Below, in pieces: positions 1 to 5,944 of a stretch of DNA of 6,587 bases (positions within the stretch are counted from its first letter, which is position 1; each line of letters begins with the position of its first letter). The DNA lies in NCBI GenBank assembly GCA_016179165.1, contig JACORX010000073.1:1-6587 (forward strand). Direction: 5' to 3'. The translations under genes and the position numbers were made by a program. Source of the stretch: Candidatus Rokuibacteriota bacterium. Lineage in GTDB: Bacteria; Methylomirabilota; Methylomirabilia; Rokubacteriales; CSP1-6. Under the pieces are notes generated by a model that saw only the letters and a program-made list of their open reading frames with translations, was not told the origin of the DNA and did not search any database.

Positions 1-1008
1 GGGCAGCACGACGCCCCAGGAGTTGTAGGCGCCGAGGTCGAGCCAGATCCTGTCGCGCCCGCCCAGCATGGTCCCGTCACGCCGCGCGGCGATCTCGATG
101 TCGTGCACCTGGTGGCGCGCGTGCCCGGCCGACATCATGTGCTCGCGTCGGTCCTCGGTCCACTTGACCGGGCGGCGCGCGGCGATGGCGGCCGCGGGGA
201 CCAATAGATCTTCGGGGTAGCCGGTCGCCTTGGTGCCGAAGCCGCCGCCGACGTCGGGGGCGATGACGCGAACCTTGTGTGGTGGAAGACCGAGCGCCGA
301 GACGAGCCCCTGCTGGACGAAGTGGACGACCTGGGTGGAGTTCCACGTCGTGAGCGAGCCGTCGCGGGCGTCCCACTGGGCGACCACGCCGCGCGTCTCG
401 ATGGGCATGCCCACGTAGCGCTGGATGTCGAAGCGCTCCTTCACGGTGACGTGAGCTTCCGCAAACGCCGCGGTCGGATCACCGAAACCCGTCTCGAAAA
501 AGACGGCGATGTTGTCGCCCCACTCCGGATGGAGGACCTGCGCCCCCGGCTCGGCGCCCGCGATCATGTCGGCGACGACGGGCAGCGGCTCGTACTCGAC
601 CTCGACCAGCTCGCAGCCGTCCTCCGCGAGCGCACGGCTCGATGCCAGGACCATCGCCACGATCTCGCCGACGAAGCGCACGCGGTCCCGCGCCATGGCG
701 AGCTGGCCCACCTGCTTCATCGTGACATTCACCCGCGCCGCGAGCCCCGGCGGGATGGCGCCGAAGAGCGGCAGCGGCTTCATCCAGCGCTCGAGATCGG
801 CGAAGGCCAACACGTGGCTGACGCCCGGCAGCCGGCGCGCCGCCTCCGTCTTTACCGAGAGGACCTTGGCGTGGCCGTATGGGCTCCTGACGAAGGCCGC
901 GTGGAGCAAGCCGGGCAGCTTGATGTCGTCCACGTAGCGGCCTTCGCCGCGAAGATAGCGAGGGTCTTCCTTCCTGCGGACGGAGGCTCCGAAGTATTTG
1001 GCGCCCAT
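1..1008 (-). CDS. Xanthine/CO dehydrogenase family, molybdopterin-binding large subunit (N-terminal part, truncated by window edge)
   Basis: Reading the minus strand from an ATG at 1008 gives 336 uninterrupted codons to the left edge, so the C-terminal half or more is outside the window. The start MGAKYFGASVRRKEDPRYLR followed by G-x-G-x-Y-V-D-D and LHAAFVRSPY-H is typical of aldehyde oxidase/xanthine dehydrogenase (CoxL/CutL-type) subunits. Residues about 20-130 correspond to the a/b hammerhead domain. Residues 254-260 read GGGFGTK, the glycine-rich loop of the first molybdenum-cofactor domain. Family members form Mo/FAD/2Fe-2S hydroxylases in the cytoplasm with separate FAD and iron-sulfur subunits; neither partner is in the window. 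The active-site loop that would separate true CO dehydrogenase (VAYRCSFR) from relatives is not visible, so the substrate is unknown. An in-frame ATG at 1086 would add 26 residues, but it lies inside the upstream gene and the added residues do not resemble the family. The ATG at 1008, preceded by GGGCGG, is preferred. Confidence 0.93.
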   Translation of the reverse strand, partial: MGAKYFGASVRRKEDPRYLRGEGRYVDDIKLPGLLHAAFVRSPYGHAKVLSVKTEAARRLPGVSHVLAFADLERWMKPLPLFGAIPPGLAARVNVTMKQVGQLAMARDRVRFVGEIVAMVLASSRALAEDGCELVEVEYEPLPVVADMIAGAEPGAQVLHPEWGDNIAVFFETGFGDPTAAFAEAHVTVKERFDIQRYVGMPIETRGVVAQWDARDGSLTTWNSTQVVHFVQQGLVSALGLPPHKVRVIAPDVGGGFGTKATGYPEDLLVPAAAIAARRPVKWTEDRREHMMSAGHARHQVHDIEIAARRDGTMLGGRDRIWLDLGAYNSWGVVLP

Positions 1009-1057
1009 GGAACCGCCCGACGATACCAACACGCCGGGCGGCTGTCCAGCGACGGTC

Positions 1058-1606
1058 TCAATGCTTCCCGTGAGCAGGCCCCTCATGCCCCGCACCGGCC
1101 TTGGCGTACCCGCGCAACTCGTCGTATCTCTCGACCTGCTGGGGCGTGAGAATCCGCTTCATCTCCAGGTGCCGCCGCAGGTGCGCGACACGCAGCTCGC
1201 CTTGCAAGCGGGCGATCTCCCCCACCAGCGCGCGCAACCCGCCGTCATCAATCTTTCCGCCGGCGAATAGCCCGTCCAGCTCTTTCTCCTTCTCGACGAT
1301 GAGCCTCCCCAGCTTCTTTGCCTCGCCAAGTATCGCGGCACGCGCCTTCTCCGTTTCTTCCTTTTGGACCGCGGTGAGTCGAAGCGGCGCGGCTAGCTCA
1401 AGCGCGTGCAGGGGACCCGGGTAGTGGTTCAGCTCGGCGGCAAGGGCGAGCTCGAGTCCCCGCCCCTCCAGGTAGGCTTGAACTTGATCCGTCGAAAGCG
1501 CCTTGATCTCGCGCTCCTGCCGTCCTGCGTAGGGCGCGTGATGCTCCTGCCCTTCGGCAGGCGCCGAAACGATCAAGAGCAGCACGAGCCATGCGGATGT
1601 CTTCAT
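1058..1606 (-). CDS. Spy/CpxP-like (LTXXQ-motif) periplasmic protein with signal peptide
   Basis: This 182-residue protein begins with a cleavable-looking signal peptide (MKTSAWLVLLLIVSAPAEG, cut probably near residue 19) and so should be exported. Two LTXXQ motifs, LTAVQ at 77-81 and LTPQQ at 153-157, frame a charged helical core rich in E, K, L and A. That is the layout of the Spy/CpxP/metal-sensor family of periplasmic chaperones. The mature N-terminus carries HHAPYAG and REIKALS, and the C-terminus HEGPAHGKH has three histidines in nine residues, so metal binding is possible but not shown. The start is set by AGGAGG at 1614-1619, seven bases before ATG 1606. The same frame stays open upstream through a HicA domain to 1981, but a signal peptide and a good ribosome-binding site at 1606 argue that this is the native start. 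The molybdenum enzyme gene follows 49 bases downstream on the same strand. A chaperone or metal-stress role is inferred from the family only. Confidence 0.82.
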   Translation of the reverse strand: MKTSAWLVLLLIVSAPAEGQEHHAPYAGRQEREIKALSTDQVQAYLEGRGLELALAAELNHYPGPLHALELAAPLRLTAVQKEETEKARAAILGEAKKLGRLIVEKEKELDGLFAGGKIDDGGLRALVGEIARLQGELRVAHLRRHLEMKRILTPQQVERYDELRGYAKAGAGHEGPAHGKH

Positions 1607-1613
1607 CGTCCAT

Positions 1614-1619
1614 CCTCCT
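1614..1619 (-). promoter_or_regulatory. Shine-Dalgarno site of the Spy-like gene
   Basis: The minus strand reads AGGAGG here, seven bases before the ATG at 1606. This decides the start of the Spy-like protein against the much longer in-frame reading from 1981. Another ATG at 1613 lies directly against the site and is in a different frame, so it is not a credible start. Confidence 0.8.
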
Positions 1620-1683
1620 CTCACCTGCCTATGTCCAACAGGGCCAGCATGCCGAGCGGGGCACGAGAAGTCTGGGACCTGGG

Positions 1684-1797
1684 TCACAGGTGAGATCCGC
1701 CCCGCGCCGACTCCGCGAGACGCCCAAGATCGCGGATCACGATGCCCGATCGGCCGCGCTCGATCGCGCCCGCCCGATCGAGCTGGGACAGCGCTAA
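1684..1797 (-). pseudogene. Remnant of a Crp/Fnr-family regulator: C-terminal winged-helix tail only
   Basis: In the minus-strand frame that ends with TGA at 1684-1686, codons from 1797 read L-A-L-S-Q and then LDRAGAIERGRSGIVIRD, L-G-R-L-A-E-S-A. This matches the end of Crp/Fnr transcription factors: the recognition-helix end (SRxLxxL), then xxGxIxxxRGxIxIxDxxxL for the wing and last strand. Codons in this frame mostly end in G or C, as expected for real coding sequence here. A TGA at 1798-1800 closes the frame just upstream, and no cAMP-binding or helix-turn-helix region is found elsewhere in the window. The fragment therefore has no start and is a relic of about 37 codons. It overlaps the extension of the hicA frame. 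The family assignment rests on a short match judged by eye. Confidence 0.6.
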
Positions 1798-1981
1798 TCA
1801 GTCTTCGCAGAAGACCCGGCTTCAGCGCGCGGTGATCCGGGATGGTCAATGGCAGGCGAGCTGGATCATGTAGATGTCGGAGCCGAAGATGACTGCCGCG
1901 CTGGCGAACGACCTCGTAACCGAGCCGCCGGAGAACGCGCACCGCCTGCTGCCCGGAAACGACGGGCAGCTTCGGGCTCAC
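1793..1981 (-). CDS. hicA: HicA-family mRNA interferase toxin, C-terminus lost (probably damaged)
   Basis: A GTG at 1981 overlaps the hicB stop as GTGA, so it should be translationally coupled to the antitoxin. The residues follow the HicA double-stranded-RNA-binding-like fold: a first helix (about 10-20), then GYEVVRQRGSHLRLRH with the catalytic histidine at residue 31 in G-S-H, a strand LPLTIPDH (43-50), and the start of the last helix KPGLLRRLIS (54-63). HicA toxins cleave mRNA and tmRNA in the cytoplasm and are neutralised by HicB. Beyond residue 63 the usual short tail is missing. The frame instead runs open without a stop until 1058, through a stretch whose better coding frame is a Crp/Fnr tail and then into the Spy-like gene. 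The coordinates cover only the recognisable domain. It may be a dead toxin, or an active one made with a long extension; the sequence alone does not decide. Confidence 0.72.
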
Positions 1982-2205
1982 CGCGTGATAACGATTCTTC
2001 CGACGAGAACGCCAGAGGGGTCGGGAAGCGTTTCGCCCTGAGCCTGAAGGTCCTCCAGGCAGAGCTCGATGGCTTCCCGGATACTGGCCAAAGCCGCCGC
2101 GATGGTGTCGCCTTGGGTGGAACAGCCTGGCAGTGATGGACAGCTGACCACATAGCCGTCTGTTTCATCGGGTTCGAGGAGCACCTTGAAATCGCAGGCG
2201 GGCAC
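1978..2205 (-). CDS. hicB: HicB-family antitoxin (short form, no DNA-binding domain)
   Basis: Starting at GTG 2205 the product is 75 residues. It has the HicB (UPF0150) signature: FKVLLEPDE (6-14), DGYVVSCPSLPGCSTQGDT (16-34) and a following helix with EAIELCLEDL (44-53). The partial RNase-H-like fold of this family binds and blocks HicA. No helix-turn-helix or ribbon-helix-helix extension is present at the C-terminus, so direct autoregulation of the kind seen with longer HicB proteins is not evident. The start was chosen because AGGAGG at 2213-2218 sits seven bases upstream and the length fits the family. An in-frame ATG at 2265, preceded by GGAGAG, would add 20 residues (MSELRVAMRASWRDRIGGVK) that look unlike HicB. 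The stop overlaps the hicA start by four bases. The antitoxin precedes the toxin, the reverse of the classic hicAB order. Confidence 0.85.
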   Translation of the reverse strand: MPACDFKVLLEPDETDGYVVSCPSLPGCSTQGDTIAAALASIREAIELCLEDLQAQGETLPDPSGVLVGRIVITR

Positions 2206-2212
2206 CTTCACC

Positions 2213-2218
2213 CCTCCT
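2213..2218 (-). promoter_or_regulatory. Shine-Dalgarno site of hicB
   Basis: AGGAGG on the minus strand, seven bases from the GTG at 2205. It favours the 75-residue HicB over the 95-residue reading from ATG 2265. Confidence 0.65.
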
Positions 2219-2317
2219 ATGCGGTCCCGCCAACTCGCTCTCATGGCAACGCGAAGTTCAGACATCCGATCTCTCCAGCAAAGATATCACAGCAGAGCCA
2301 GAACCCGCGGGCTCGGG

Positions 2318-3832
2318 TTAGCCTCCCATGATCGAATCAATGGCGGCCTCGAGCGTGCGCGCGGCCGCGGCCAGCCGCGCGTTGATACCGGCCACGGTCG
2401 CCTCGTCAGCCCTGAGGCCGTCTTCGAAGAAGGCCGCCTGGCGCAGCGACTCGGCGGGCGCGGGGCCGCCACGCATCGTACGCGTGGCGATGAAGCGCCC
2501 CGGGTCGAGCGTCTGCTTGATCTGCGCGGCGTCGAGGCCTGCCGGCTTGCCGTGGTAGGCGACGGCCGCCTCGTCCAGCAGAGCCGGTGTCACGCCGTCG
2601 GGCCCGACTCCCTTGTCTTCGCAGAGACGGACGAGGATGCCGACGATCTGGTGCGCCGTTCGCCAGGGCAGGTCGCGCTCGCGGACAAGCGCCCCCGCCA
2701 GGTCGGTCGCCGTCGCCCAGTGCCGCCACGTCTGCTCGCGCATGTGCTCAGTGCGGATCCCGAGCGCCGGCAGCAGCTCGCAGAACCAGTCGAGGTCCCG
2801 CGCGCAGTTGTCGGAGACGCGCCAGAGCGCCTCGAGGGCGTAGTAGCGCTCGGTGATGGGTAGCCCCGTCGGTCCCTTGAGCGCGTGATACGCGGTGACG
2901 ACGCAGCCTATGGCCTCTGCTGAGGCGCCCTTGACCTCGGCGGGGCCGATGACGTTCTTCTTCTGCATCATGATGCTGGACGTGTTGCAGAAGCGGTCGG
3001 GGATGTCCACGAACGCGAACTCGCTGGTGCTCCAGAGGATGAGGTCGTCGGCCCACTTCGCCAGCGTGTGATAGAGGAGGGCGACGTTCATCGGCACGTC
3101 CAGGCTGTCGTCCGCGTTCAGCTCCAGGATGGCGTCGGCCATGTTCTCGTGGATCGAGTCGAAGCCCAGGAGCTCGGCCGTCCGCTCGCGATTGAGCGGG
3201 AAGTCCGAGCCGACCATGATGGCGGCGCCGGCCGGACTCGTGTTGACGCGCCCGTAGACACCATGGAGACGCTCGAAGTCGCGCGCGAGGTTGGCCGCCC
3301 AGGACAAGAGGAGGTGCGCGAACGTCATGGGCTGGGCGTGCTGGCCGAAGCTGTACCCGGGGAGGATCGTGTCCGTGTGCTGGCGCGCGAGCCCGAGCAG
3401 CACGCGGCGAAGCTTGTTGACGCCCTCGAGGATTCGCAGCACCTTTTCCCTCTGGAGCGTGTTGATGCCGACCGAGGAAAGATCGCCCGAGCTGCGGCCG
3501 AGGTGCAGCCTCCCGCCGATCTCCTCGCCGAGAGCGCGGATGAGGTACTGCTCGCCGGAATGCAGGCCGCCGCCCGATTTCGTCCGCGTCTCCTCCACCC
3601 CGTCCTTCTCCATCCGGCGGAGGGCTTCGAGGATGGCGCGGCCGTGCTCGCGCCGGAGCAGACCCTCCTCGACCAGCATGACGGCCTGCGCCTTGTCGAA
3701 GGCGTGGAGCGCGTGGAACATGAGGCGCGAGCGGCCGGCGGCCAGCTTGCCCAGCTGCGGGAGCATTTCTTCGCGGAGCCTGATGCCGCCGGCGCGGAAC
3801 CCGCGGTACTCTTGTGAGGGCTGCTTGAGCAT
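2318..3832 (-). CDS. Argininosuccinate-lyase-like enzyme of the fumarase/aspartase superfamily (divergent active site)
   Basis: The 504-residue product has the length and three signature regions of argininosuccinate lyase (ArgH), a cytoplasmic homotetramer that eliminates fumarate. Region 1 is GGLHSGEQYLI (88-97) followed by HLGRSSGD (110-117), where ArgH has H-T-G-R-S-R-N-D. Region 2 is GYSFGQHAQPMTFAH (159-173), where ArgH has GYTHLQxAQP. Region 3 is the flexible-loop signature TSSIMMQKKN (284-293), where ArgH has GSSIMPQKKNP. The serine pair that includes the catalytic serine and the QKKN core are kept. The R-N of SRND, the T-H catalytic pair and the loop prolines are replaced. An ArgH function in arginine synthesis is therefore doubtful; a lyase acting on another fumarate- or succinate-linked amino compound is a better guess. 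ATG 3832 follows AGGAGGGAG at a normal distance. The gene is divergent from the SCP2-like gene, and hicB begins 112 bases downstream. Confidence 0.85.
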   Translation of the reverse strand: MLKQPSQEYRGFRAGGIRLREEMLPQLGKLAAGRSRLMFHALHAFDKAQAVMLVEEGLLRREHGRAILEALRRMEKDGVEETRTKSGGGLHSGEQYLIRALGEEIGGRLHLGRSSGDLSSVGINTLQREKVLRILEGVNKLRRVLLGLARQHTDTILPGYSFGQHAQPMTFAHLLLSWAANLARDFERLHGVYGRVNTSPAGAAIMVGSDFPLNRERTAELLGFDSIHENMADAILELNADDSLDVPMNVALLYHTLAKWADDLILWSTSEFAFVDIPDRFCNTSSIMMQKKNVIGPAEVKGASAEAIGCVVTAYHALKGPTGLPITERYYALEALWRVSDNCARDLDWFCELLPALGIRTEHMREQTWRHWATATDLAGALVRERDLPWRTAHQIVGILVRLCEDKGVGPDGVTPALLDEAAVAYHGKPAGLDAAQIKQTLDPGRFIATRTMRGGPAPAESLRQAAFFEDGLRADEATVAGINARLAAAARTLEAAIDSIMGG

Positions 3833-3863
3833 GATCGGGACTCCCTCCTGGGTGAGCCGCCGT

Positions 3864-3893
3864 ATGATAGCAGTCGCCGGGGGACCGGTTCAA
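3864..3893 (-). promoter_or_regulatory. Candidate sigma-70-type promoter for the lyase-like gene
   Basis: On the minus strand TTGAAC (3893-3888) and TATCAT (3869-3864) are separated by 18 bases, near the TTGACA/TATAAT consensus (4 of 6 and 5 of 6 matches). They lie in the 78-base divergent intergenic region, about 31 bases before the ATG at 3832. Consensus matching by eye in one short region is weak evidence. Confidence 0.35.
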
Positions 3894-3910
3894 CGAGAGA
3901 GGAGCGACCG

Positions 3911-4279
3911 ATGATCGAGAGACTGGTCGAATTGGTGAACGCTGACGAGGCCTTGGTGCGCCGGGGCCGGTTCCTGACGACTGACTTCCTCGTCGAGGTT
4001 GGCGAGACGCCGTACCACGTCTCGGTAGAGCGTGGCCGCATGGCGTCCGTGACGCGGCGGCCCGTCCTGATGCGCCCCTGGCGCTTCGCCATCCGCGCGG
4101 CGGAAGACGCCTGGCTCGAGTTCTGGCAGCCGGTGCCGCGTCCGGGCTACCACGACCTCTTCGCGCTCACCCGCTTCGGCCGCGCCCGCATCGAGGGCGA
4201 TCTCCAGCCGCTGATGGCCAACCTCCGCTACATCAAGGAAGTCCTCGAAGCTCCGCGGCGCCTCGCGAGGAGCGCCTGA
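3911..4279 (+). CDS. Small SCP2-like (sterol-carrier-fold) protein, uncharacterised
   Basis: This 122-residue protein has no signal peptide or membrane segment. Its middle and end (VGETPYHVSVERGRMASV, then W-L-E-F-W, the P-x-P-x-x-G-Y-H-D-L segment and ARIEGDLQPLMANLRYIKEVL) resemble the SCP2/sterol-carrier fold. In such proteins a beta sheet carrying a conserved tryptophan/phenylalanine patch precedes a 'hxhxGDhxxhhxNhxxh' helix that closes a hydrophobic pocket. ATG 3911 is preceded by AGGAG at 3900-3904 with six bases of spacing. The stop is one base before the hydrolase start at 4281, so the two are almost certainly translated from one message. Lipid or hydrophobic-substrate binding is an inference from fold resemblance; by sequence alone it should be called a conserved hypothetical with moderate SCP2 likeness. 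Confidence 0.75.
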   Translation: MIERLVELVNADEALVRRGRFLTTDFLVEVGETPYHVSVERGRMASVTRRPVLMRPWRFAIRAAEDAWLEFWQPVPRPGYHDLFALTRFGRARIEGDLQPLMANLRYIKEVLEAPRRLARSA

Positions 4280-4280
4280 G

Positions 4281-5135
4281 ATGGCCGCGCGGATCGAGCC
4301 GATAGCCGGGCGCTACGTCCATCTGACGCTCGGCGGCCGTGATTGCCGCGTCTACTTCGAAGAAGCCGGGCGCGGCATTCCCCTGCTCTGCCTCCACACC
4401 GCCGGCTCGGATGGGCGACAGTTCCGTCACCTGATGAACGACGCGGCGGTGACGGATCACTTTCGCGTCATCGCCTTCGACCTGCCGTGGCACGGCAAGT
4501 CCACGCCGCCCATCGGCTGGGAGAATGACGAATACAGACTGACGACGGCGGCCTACGTCGAGGCCGTGATGACGTTCAGCCGCGCGCTCGACCTCGACCG
4601 GCCCGTGGTCATGGGCTGCTCCATGGGCGGCCGCATCGTGCTTGAGCTGGCCGCGGGCCACGGGCCCGACCTGGGCGCGGTCATCGGCCTCGAGGCCGCC
4701 GACCACCAGACGCCCTGGTACGACACGGAGTGGCTCCACCGCCCCGACGTCCACGGCGGCGAGGTCTGCGCCGCGCTTGTCTCGGGGCTCGTCGGCGCGC
4801 CAGCCCCGGACGAGCACCGCTGGGAGACGCTCTGGGGCTACATGCAGAGCGGGCCCGGCGTCTTCAAGGGAGACCTCTACTTCTACCGCGTGGATTCCGA
4901 CTTCCGCGAGCGGGTCGCCGGAATCGACACCCGCGCCTGCCCCGTCCATCTCCTCACGGGCAGCTACGACTTCTCCTGCACTCCGGAAGACACGCTGCGC
5001 ACGGCCGCCAAGATCAAGGGCGCCGAGGCGCAGATCATGGACGGGCTCGGCCACTTCCCTATGAGCGAGGACCCGGCGCGCTTCCGGGAGTACATCCTGC
5101 CCGTCCTTGCCAGGGTCCGGGCGGCTCGGGCTTGA
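4281..5135 (+). CDS. Alpha/beta hydrolase
   Basis: The 284-residue protein has a complete alpha/beta-hydrolase catalytic set. The oxyanion-hole strand LLCLHTAGSDGRQF is at about 35-48, FDLPWHGKS at 66-74, the nucleophile elbow GCSMGG has Ser114, the acid is Asp230 in LLTGSYDFSCTPED, and the base is His258 in GLGHFPMSEDP. No signal peptide is visible, so it is cytoplasmic. A lid or cap region lies between about 140 and 215, with WLHRPDVHGGEVC and a run of aromatics (GDLYFYRV). Such enzymes hydrolyse esters, lactones or C-C bonds, and the class cannot be narrowed here. It follows the SCP2-like gene after a single base (TGA-G-ATG), which suggests coupled translation and a shared substrate. The next gene begins 80 bases downstream after its own ribosome-binding site. 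Confidence 0.92.
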   Translation: MAARIEPIAGRYVHLTLGGRDCRVYFEEAGRGIPLLCLHTAGSDGRQFRHLMNDAAVTDHFRVIAFDLPWHGKSTPPIGWENDEYRLTTAAYVEAVMTFSRALDLDRPVVMGCSMGGRIVLELAAGHGPDLGAVIGLEAADHQTPWYDTEWLHRPDVHGGEVCAALVSGLVGAPAPDEHRWETLWGYMQSGPGVFKGDLYFYRVDSDFRERVAGIDTRACPVHLLTGSYDFSCTPEDTLRTAAKIKGAEAQIMDGLGHFPMSEDPARFREYILPVLARVRAARA

Positions 5136-5215
5136 GCCGGGTGGTACGCTGTGTCCCGCCGGCGTCTTCGCCGTGGCAGGAGTGACCTCGATCACACCAG
5201 GAGGAACCGACCAGC

Positions 5216-5821
5216 ATGGACGCACGCGACCTTCTGATCGAAGAGCACAGCGCGGTGCACTCGGCCGCCGTGGGCGGCAACAAGGCGTCGATGGCCGAGC
5301 GGACCTTCGGCGGCCTGACCGACGACCAGATGCGGGTGCGCCCCCGTGAGGACCTGAACTCGCTCGCCTGGCTCCTGTGGCACATCGCCCGCGCCGAAGA
5401 CATCATGGCCAACCTCGTCGTGAACGGGCGCGGCCAGGTCTTCGACGACGGGTGGATGCAGCGTCTGAAGATCGCCCGCCGCGACTTCGGCATCGGCATG
5501 ACCAAGCCCGAGGTGGCGGAGCTGAGCGCGACGATCGACATCGCCGCGCTGCGAGACTACCGTGACGCCGTGGGCCGGCGCACGCGCGAGATCGTGGGCG
5601 CCTACGGGCCGAAAGACTGGGAGGGCGCGATTGAAGCGGCCGCGCTCGAGCGGGCCGGAACGCTCGGGTGCTTCGGCGAGCGCACGGAAGCCCTCACGAA
5701 AGCCTTCACCGGCCGCCCCCGCCGCGCGGTGCTGACCGGCATCGTCGTGATCCACTCCGCCATGCACATGGGCGAGGGCGCCACCGTGCGGGCGGCGGGA
5801 GGCTTCGGAACGGGCATCTAG
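5216..5821 (+). CDS. DinB-fold (DinB/YfiT-like) putative metal-dependent protein
   Basis: The 201-residue protein shows the DinB four-helix-bundle pattern. There is an N-terminal helix with EEHSAVHSA (9-17), then the hallmark LNSLAWLLWHIARAEDIM (47-64) with ligand-type His56, and near the C-terminus VIHSAMHMGEG with His180 and His184 in an HxxxH arrangement. These three histidines are the expected divalent-metal ligands. Members include thiol-dependent S-transferases and many proteins of unknown function, and the original DinB is DNA-damage induced; none of these roles can be assigned here. ATG 5216 lies 11 bases after AGGAGG at 5199-5204, a slightly long spacing but with no better start nearby. 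It follows the hydrolase in the same direction and may share its transcript. Its end is convergent with the hydrolase gene at 5945. Confidence 0.9.
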   Translation: MDARDLLIEEHSAVHSAAVGGNKASMAERTFGGLTDDQMRVRPREDLNSLAWLLWHIARAEDIMANLVVNGRGQVFDDGWMQRLKIARRDFGIGMTKPEVAELSATIDIAALRDYRDAVGRRTREIVGAYGPKDWEGAIEAAALERAGTLGCFGERTEALTKAFTGRPRRAVLTGIVVIHSAMHMGEGATVRAAGGFGTGI

Positions 5822-5863
5822 CCCAGATCGGCAAATACGGCGGAGCCGTCAAGGCGACAAAAG

Positions 5864-5915
5864 CCGCTCCAGCACTGCCCCCTCTCCCCCAGTGGGGGAG
5901 AGGGAAATGGAGCGG
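5864..5915. repeat. Nested palindrome (REP/terminator-like) between convergent genes
   Basis: An inner perfect 11-base-pair stem, CCCTCTCCCCC (5880-5890) with GGGGGAGAGGG (5894-5904), closes on the three-base loop AGT. An outer eight-base-pair stem, CCGCTCCA (5864-5871) with TGGAGCGG (5908-5915), encloses it through an asymmetric internal loop (8 against 3 bases). It sits in the 123-base gap between the DinB-fold stop and the minus-strand hydrolase stop, where a bidirectional terminator would act. No T-run follows on either side. C/G-rich palindromes of this kind are also common as dispersed intergenic repeats in high-GC genomes, which fits equally well. Confidence 0.7.
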
Positions 5916-5944
5916 AACACGCTTCGCGTTATTTCGGAACAGGG

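Noticed and set aside
1009..1086. N-terminal extension of the molybdenum enzyme to ATG 1086
   Set aside because: The added 26 residues do not match the family and overlap the end of the Spy-like gene; similarity begins at the ATG at 1008.
277..1149. 290-codon plus-strand open frame
   Set aside because: It lies antisense to the xanthine/CO-dehydrogenase gene. Its translation is arginine/histidine/aspartate-rich with no family resemblance, as expected of a GC-rich shadow frame.
2266..2317. Promoter for hicBA in the gap downstream of the lyase-like gene
   Set aside because: An AT-rich GATATCTTT is present, but no -35 box is found at a fitting distance.
2302..2319. Hairpin AACCCG / CGGGTT over the stop codon of the lyase-like gene as a terminator
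   Set aside because: The stem is only six base pairs with a six-base loop and no T-run follows on the minus strand. It includes the stop codon itself and is not strong enough to list.
3863..3868. TATGAT as a plus-strand -10 box for the SCP2-like gene
   Set aside because: No recognisable -35 box lies 16-18 bases upstream, and the same bases fit better in the minus-strand promoter candidate.
2748..3893. 381-codon minus-strand open frame in another phase
   Set aside because: The translation is low-complexity R/P/H/A sequence overlapping the lyase-like gene, whose frame carries all the superfamily signatures.
4233..5225. 330-codon minus-strand open frame
   Set aside because: It is antisense to the alpha/beta hydrolase, whose catalytic motifs and codon pattern show that the plus strand is the coding one.
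5915..5935. Second hairpin ACGC-TTC-GCGT near the convergent junction
   Set aside because: There are only four base pairs, which is not above chance in DNA this rich in GC.
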